Assembly: GCA_047722305.1 (NCBI GenBank)
Contig: JBDNYM010000028.1
Span: 1 to 27,545 of the forward strand
DNA from: JAKVJE01 sp047722305
GTDB taxonomy: Bacteria > Actinomycetota > Actinomycetes > Actinomycetales > Microbacteriaceae
Direction: 5' to 3'
Length of the DNA stretch: 27,545 nt
Shown: one piece after another, positions 24,671 to 27,545 of the stretch
Layout: each line of letters starts with the position of its first letter
Numbering within the stretch: position 1 is the first letter of the stretch
Notes under the pieces: model-generated
Databases searched by the model: none
Seen by the model: the letters and a program-made list of their open reading frames with translations, nothing else
What the model was told of the DNA's origin: nothing
Made by a program: the position numbers and the translations under genes

Positions 24671-24685
24671 TCGCGGGCGCAAGTA
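24656..24685. repeat. 14-bp direct repeat across the parA stop codon
   Basis: CGCGGGCGCAAGTA occurs at 24656-24669 and again at 24672-24685, with a two-base spacer. The first copy covers the last codons of parA and most of the stop codon. It looks like a small slippage duplication. Confidence 0.8.
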
Positions 24686-24736
24686 CGAGCCGCGCCACGG
24701 CCGGGTGCGGTTCGAAGAACGGGGGCAGGCCGCACA

Positions 24737-24930
24737 ATCTGCCGGGCCCACCGCCGTTCTGCCAGTGACCGCGCCGCTGGGGTAGAACCGCCGACATCCG
24801 GCTGATTCACCGCGGTCAAGAAAAGCGTGTTCAGTTCGAAGGATCTGCCAGCCTCACTGCCGTTCCGCCAGTGAGCGCGCCACCGTGGCAGAACCACTGA
24901 CATCCGGCTGATTCACCGCTGCCCAAAGCG
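24737..24930. repeat. Pair of imperfect direct repeats with internal hairpins
   Basis: Two units 106 bases apart, 24737-24813 and 24843-24919, align without gaps over 77 bases with 12 differences. Their last 21 bases are identical, and weaker similarity continues to about 24827 and 24930. Each unit has an inverted repeat: GTTCTGCC with GGTAGAAC in the first, and GTTCCGCC with GGCAGAAC in the second. They fill most of the gap between convergent parA and merR (24671-24966), which otherwise contains nothing I recognise. Minus-strand translations of the two units resemble each other, but differences are not concentrated at third codon positions, so a non-coding REP-like element is more likely than a gene. 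Confidence 0.65.
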
Positions 24931-24966
24931 CGGGACGGGGCTGCCTGGGGACAGCACAGCTGGAGT

Positions 24967-25499
<533 letters not shown>

Positions 25500-25506
<7 letters not shown>

Positions 25507-25893
25507 GTTCGCGTCCTCCGCTTCTCTGATGTGGCGCCGCAGCGCTGCATTCAGTGTGCCGCTGCGAGGGGTGCCGGCCGCGGCCGCGGCCCGGCGTGTC
25601 GAACGGTCAACCCCCCCGTGAAACTTTATTCATTGTGGGGGGGGACGGTTCGACGCGGGCCGGCGCCGCGCCCCCCAGCGGGGCGGGGGGGGGCGCCATC
25701 CACGTTCGCGTCCTCCGCTTCTCTGTTGGGCCGCCGCAGCGGTGCATTCTGTGTGCCGCGGCGTGGGGGGCCGGCCGCGGCCGCGGCCCGGCGTGTCGAA
25801 CTTTCAACCCTCACGTGAAACTTTAGTCATGGTCGCTGGTCACGGTTCGAAGCGGCCCGTCGCCTCGCCCAGCAGCTGGGCGTGGATGGACAG
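25500..25893. repeat. 197-bp ungapped tandem duplication, probably an assembly artefact
   Basis: Bases 25500-25696 align with 25697-25893 at a constant 197-base offset without gaps. The left copy starts at the merR start codon and the right copy ends inside ftsR. The first 100 bases or so agree well. After that the left copy loses T and A bases and becomes runs of G and C, while the right copy reads as intact ftsR coding sequence. The bases just before 25697 look like degraded merR coding sequence with T changed to G. There is no gene in 25507-25839. It contains the merR upstream region twice, including GAAAGTT/TTTCACGTGA sequences that could be an operator. Confidence 0.8.
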
Positions 25894-26547
25894 CAGCAGG
25901 TCGGCGATCGTGCTCGCGTCGGAGGCGGCGCGCGCCCGGCGCTCCTCGTCCCCCGATCGTCCCTCGGGGGCGACGACGGAATCGATCAGCCCCGCCTCGC
26001 GGTCGGCGGCGGCCTTGATGCCGCGCAGATGCCGCGGCTCGATGCCGAACTCGCGCAGGCGATGCACCGCGGTCAGCACCGTCGCATCCCGCTCCGAATA
26101 GCGGTTGGTGGCCGGAATGAGACCGACCTTGACGCATTCGGTGAGCAACTGCGCGCCGACGCCGGTCTCAGCCAGCAGCTGGGCGCGGTTGAGCCAGCGG
26201 CTGGTGCGCTGCGGCGCGAGGTGGTCGGCGGGAGCCACCAGCCCGGGCAGGGTCGGCGAGCCGCCGCGGTCGATCTCGTCCAGATACTCCCGGATGACTT
26301 TCAGCGGCAGGTAGTGGTCGCGCTGCAGCGACAGGATGAACCGCAGCCGCTGGATGTCGTCCTCGGTGAACTTGCGGTAGCCCGCCTCGGTGCGCTGCGG
26401 CTGCACCAGCCCCTGTTCCTCCAGAAACCGCAGCTTGGAGGGGGCGAGGTCGGGGAAGTCGCCGGAGAGTCGGTTGAGGACCTGCCCGATGCTCGACAGC
26501 TTCGGCGCCGGCCGCTCCGCCGCTGCCCCGGCGGCGCGGGGCGGCAT
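25840..26547 (-). CDS. ftsR: MerR-family regulator FtsR
   Basis: FtsR is a MerR-type regulator that activates ftsZ in Corynebacterium glutamicum; the M. tuberculosis counterpart is Rv1828. The product is 235 residues. The winged helix-turn-helix spans about 17-95: LSSIGQVLNRL, LAPSKLRFLEEQGLVQPQR, GYRKFTEDDIQRLRFIL and YLPLKVIREYLDEID. The C-terminal part contains NRAQLLAETGVGAQLL, RYSERDATVLTAVHRLREFGI and a final helix ending GRFEP. The ATG at 26547 shares one base with the garA stop (TGATG), so the two are cotranscribed. The 3' end is next to the duplicated stretch, and the C-terminal residues are read from the intact right copy. Confidence 0.92.
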   Translation of the reverse strand: MPPRAAGAAAERPAPKLSSIGQVLNRLSGDFPDLAPSKLRFLEEQGLVQPQRTEAGYRKFTEDDIQRLRFILSLQRDHYLPLKVIREYLDEIDRGGSPTLPGLVAPADHLAPQRTSRWLNRAQLLAETGVGAQLLTECVKVGLIPATNRYSERDATVLTAVHRLREFGIEPRHLRGIKAAADREAGLIDSVVAPEGRSGDEERRARAASDASTIADLLLSIHAQLLGEATGRFEP

Positions 26548-27125
26548 CAGGCGACTCCGCCGTCCGGCAGCGGCTCGACGTCGTATCGGGACGGGTAGAA
26601 CGTCATGCGGTACTTGCCGATCTGCACCTGGGCGCCGTCGGTGAGCCGGGCCTCCTCAATGCGGGCCCCTTCGAGATAGGTGCCGTTGAGCGAGCCGAGG
26701 TCGACGACGCTGAAGGTGGTGCCGCTGCGCCGAAACTCGGCGTGACGGCGCGACACGGTCACATCGTCGAGGAAGATGTCGGCGTCGGGATGGCGGCCGA
26801 CGGTGGTCACGTCGGAGTCGAGCAGGAAACGGCTGCCCTTGTTGGGACCGCTGCGCACCACCAGCAGTGCAGAACCGGATGGCAGCGAGGCGATGGCCTC
26901 GAGCTCGTCCTGTCCGATGCCGATATGGATGGCGCCGGTGTTGAGCAGGCGGGCGGCGAATTCGCCGCTGAAGCGCATGGTGGAGTCGCTGACCTCGCCC
27001 CCGGCGACCGGGAATGACGTGGTGGCGGCCGACTGGTCGACGGATGGCTCAGCCGGTTCAGGCGTGCCCGCCGGCTGCGAGGAGCTGGTGGAATCGGCGT
27101 TCTCAGGCATGCTGTGTCTGCCCAT
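26547..27125 (-). CDS. garA: FHA-domain regulator GarA/OdhI
   Basis: GarA/OdhI proteins inhibit 2-oxoglutarate dehydrogenase and are switched by Ser/Thr kinases. The product is 192 residues. The N-terminal half is flexible and Ser/Pro-rich and contains AATTSF (33-38), which lines up with the phosphorylated ETTS motif of mycobacterial GarA but lacks its Glu. The FHA domain (about 85-175) has GRHPDADIFLDD (Arg111), SRRHAEF (Ser125, His128) and LGSLNGTY (Asn147), the phosphothreonine-binding residues. I chose the ATG at 27125 because AGAGGAG lies seven bases upstream; starts at 27110 and 27245 have no such site. The PASTA kinase at 15555-17507 could phosphorylate it. Confidence 0.92.
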   Translation of the reverse strand: MGRHSMPENADSTSSSQPAGTPEPAEPSVDQSAATTSFPVAGGEVSDSTMRFSGEFAARLLNTGAIHIGIGQDELEAIASLPSGSALLVVRSGPNKGSRFLLDSDVTTVGRHPDADIFLDDVTVSRRHAEFRRSGTTFSVVDLGSLNGTYLEGARIEEARLTDGAQVQIGKYRMTFYPSRYDVEPLPDGGVA

Positions 27126-27149
27126 GAGCGTGCTCCTCTCCGAGTTGGA

Positions 27150-27185
27150 ACTGTACCCCCCGCCGGGCGCCCCGGAATTTCCGGG
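27150..27185 (-). promoter_or_regulatory. Candidate garA-ftsR promoter with overlapping palindrome
   Basis: On the minus strand, TACAGT (27155-27150) fits TANNNT and lies 24 bases before the garA start, leaving room for a short leader with the ribosome-binding site. About 17 bases upstream is a near-perfect palindrome, CCCGGAA-T-TTCCGGG (27171-27185), which covers the -35 position and has no clear -35 consensus itself. It could be an operator. A second TANNNT, TAGAAT at 27249-27244, is a possible upstream promoter. Confidence 0.45.
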
Positions 27186-27271
27186 AGACTCGAACGGCTG
27201 CGCCGGCGGCCATCGGCTCACCAGCGGTGCGGCGATGAGATCCATTCTAGGCGCAGTTGCGGGTGCTCCGC

Positions 27272-27545
27272 TCAGGTAGTCGGGGCTGGATCACGCTGCA
27301 TGACGATCAGCCCGGCCACGATGAGCGCCGCCCCGATCGCCTGCTGCAGCGTCGGGGCCTCCCCGAGCAGCAGCCAGGCGGTGAGGATGGCGAACAGCAC
27401 TTCGGTGAGGTCGAGGAAGGCGGCCGGGCGGGCCCCGAGCCGGGCGGCGGCCAGGATGCCGGTGGTGTAGGCGAAGGCGGACGCCAGCACCACCATGATC
27501 AGCACCGCCGCCCACCAGGGGATGGTCAGCTGTCCGGTCGGGGCC
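27272..27545 (-). CDS. EamA/DMT-family transporter, C-terminal part (cut by window edge)
   Basis: Ninety codons are visible, open to the right edge. The translation shows three hydrophobic segments: WWAAVLIMVVLASAFAYTTG, FLDLTEVLFAILTAWLLLGE and AIGAALIVAGLIVMQR. The pattern of a membrane segment, a short Pro/Leu-Thr-Glu-Val loop, the LLLGE turn and a last span ending in a basic residue is typical of the second EamA repeat of drug/metabolite exporters. The substrate cannot be inferred. It ends 146 bases before garA on the same strand. The start and N-terminal half are outside the window. Confidence 0.85.
   Translation of the reverse strand, partial: APTGQLTIPWWAAVLIMVVLASAFAYTTGILAAARLGARPAAFLDLTEVLFAILTAWLLLGEAPTLQQAIGAALIVAGLIVMQRDPAPTT

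Noticed and set aside
24481..24903. Two minus-strand frames with similar beginnings (MSVVLPRWRAHW and MSAVLPQRRGHW)
   Set aside because: The likeness follows from the direct repeats at 24737-24930. Differences are not biased to third codon positions, and the frames run on antisense into parA.
25811..25821. TCACGTGAAAC, matching 11 central bases of the ParB site parS
   Set aside because: Only one half matches the 16-base palindrome and the other flank is wrong. It lies in the doubtful duplicated stretch and more likely belongs to a merR promoter.
25554..25826. Short open frames in the gap between the two merR genes
   Set aside because: They exist only because of the probable duplication artefact and contain no recognisable domain or ribosome-binding site.

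Overview
The window is chromosomal DNA of a very GC-rich actinobacterium. Protein features point to Micrococcales and most likely Microbacteriaceae: the MraZ C-terminus (EEVIPGIF), an FtsQ with a long basic cytoplasmic head, a MerR pair next to a GarA/OdhI-type FHA protein, and a MurE whose amino-acid-recognition motif departs from the diaminopimelate form. The family assignment is inference from remembered protein features; no database was searched.

Region 1 (1-13512, minus strand) is a division and cell wall (dcw) operon reading mraZ, rsmH, ftsL-like, pbpB/ftsI, murE, murF, mraY, murD, ftsW, murG, murC, ftsQ. It runs off the left edge inside ftsQ. Most junctions are 1- or 4-base stop/start overlaps, so translational coupling is likely. 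The products make lipid II (MurC-F, MraY, MurG) and use it at the septum (FtsW, PBP2, FtsL, FtsQ). In front of mraZ lie four 10-bp-phased GTGGG-like boxes, the expected MraZ autoregulatory site. Upstream of those are a terminator-like hairpin and an unexplained inverted-repeat structure.

Region 2 (13924-20330) holds a DUF3040 membrane protein (minus), a polyprenyl diphosphate synthase and a PASTA-domain Ser/Thr kinase (plus), then class II DAHP synthase, an acyltransferase and peptide deformylase (minus). The order dcw - DUF3040 - idsA - pknL - aroG - plsC resembles the Mycobacterium tuberculosis Rv2150c-Rv2182c neighbourhood.

Region 3 (20373-24670) is pyruvate carboxylase (minus) divergent from an orphan ParA-type ATPase (plus). 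Region 4 (24967-27125, minus) is garA/odhI - ftsR - second merR, a conserved actinobacterial regulatory cluster. The right edge cuts an EamA-family transporter. The two merR genes are separated by a 197-base ungapped direct duplication whose copies decay into poly-G toward their junction. I read this as a probable assembly error.

I found no convincing new biological system: no mobile element, CRISPR array, toxin-antitoxin or defence genes, and no rRNA or tRNA. The items most worth a second look are the false-looking duplication, the inverted-repeat element upstream of mraZ, a pair of hairpin-bearing repeats after parA, the MurE motif changes, and three probable leaderless promoters.
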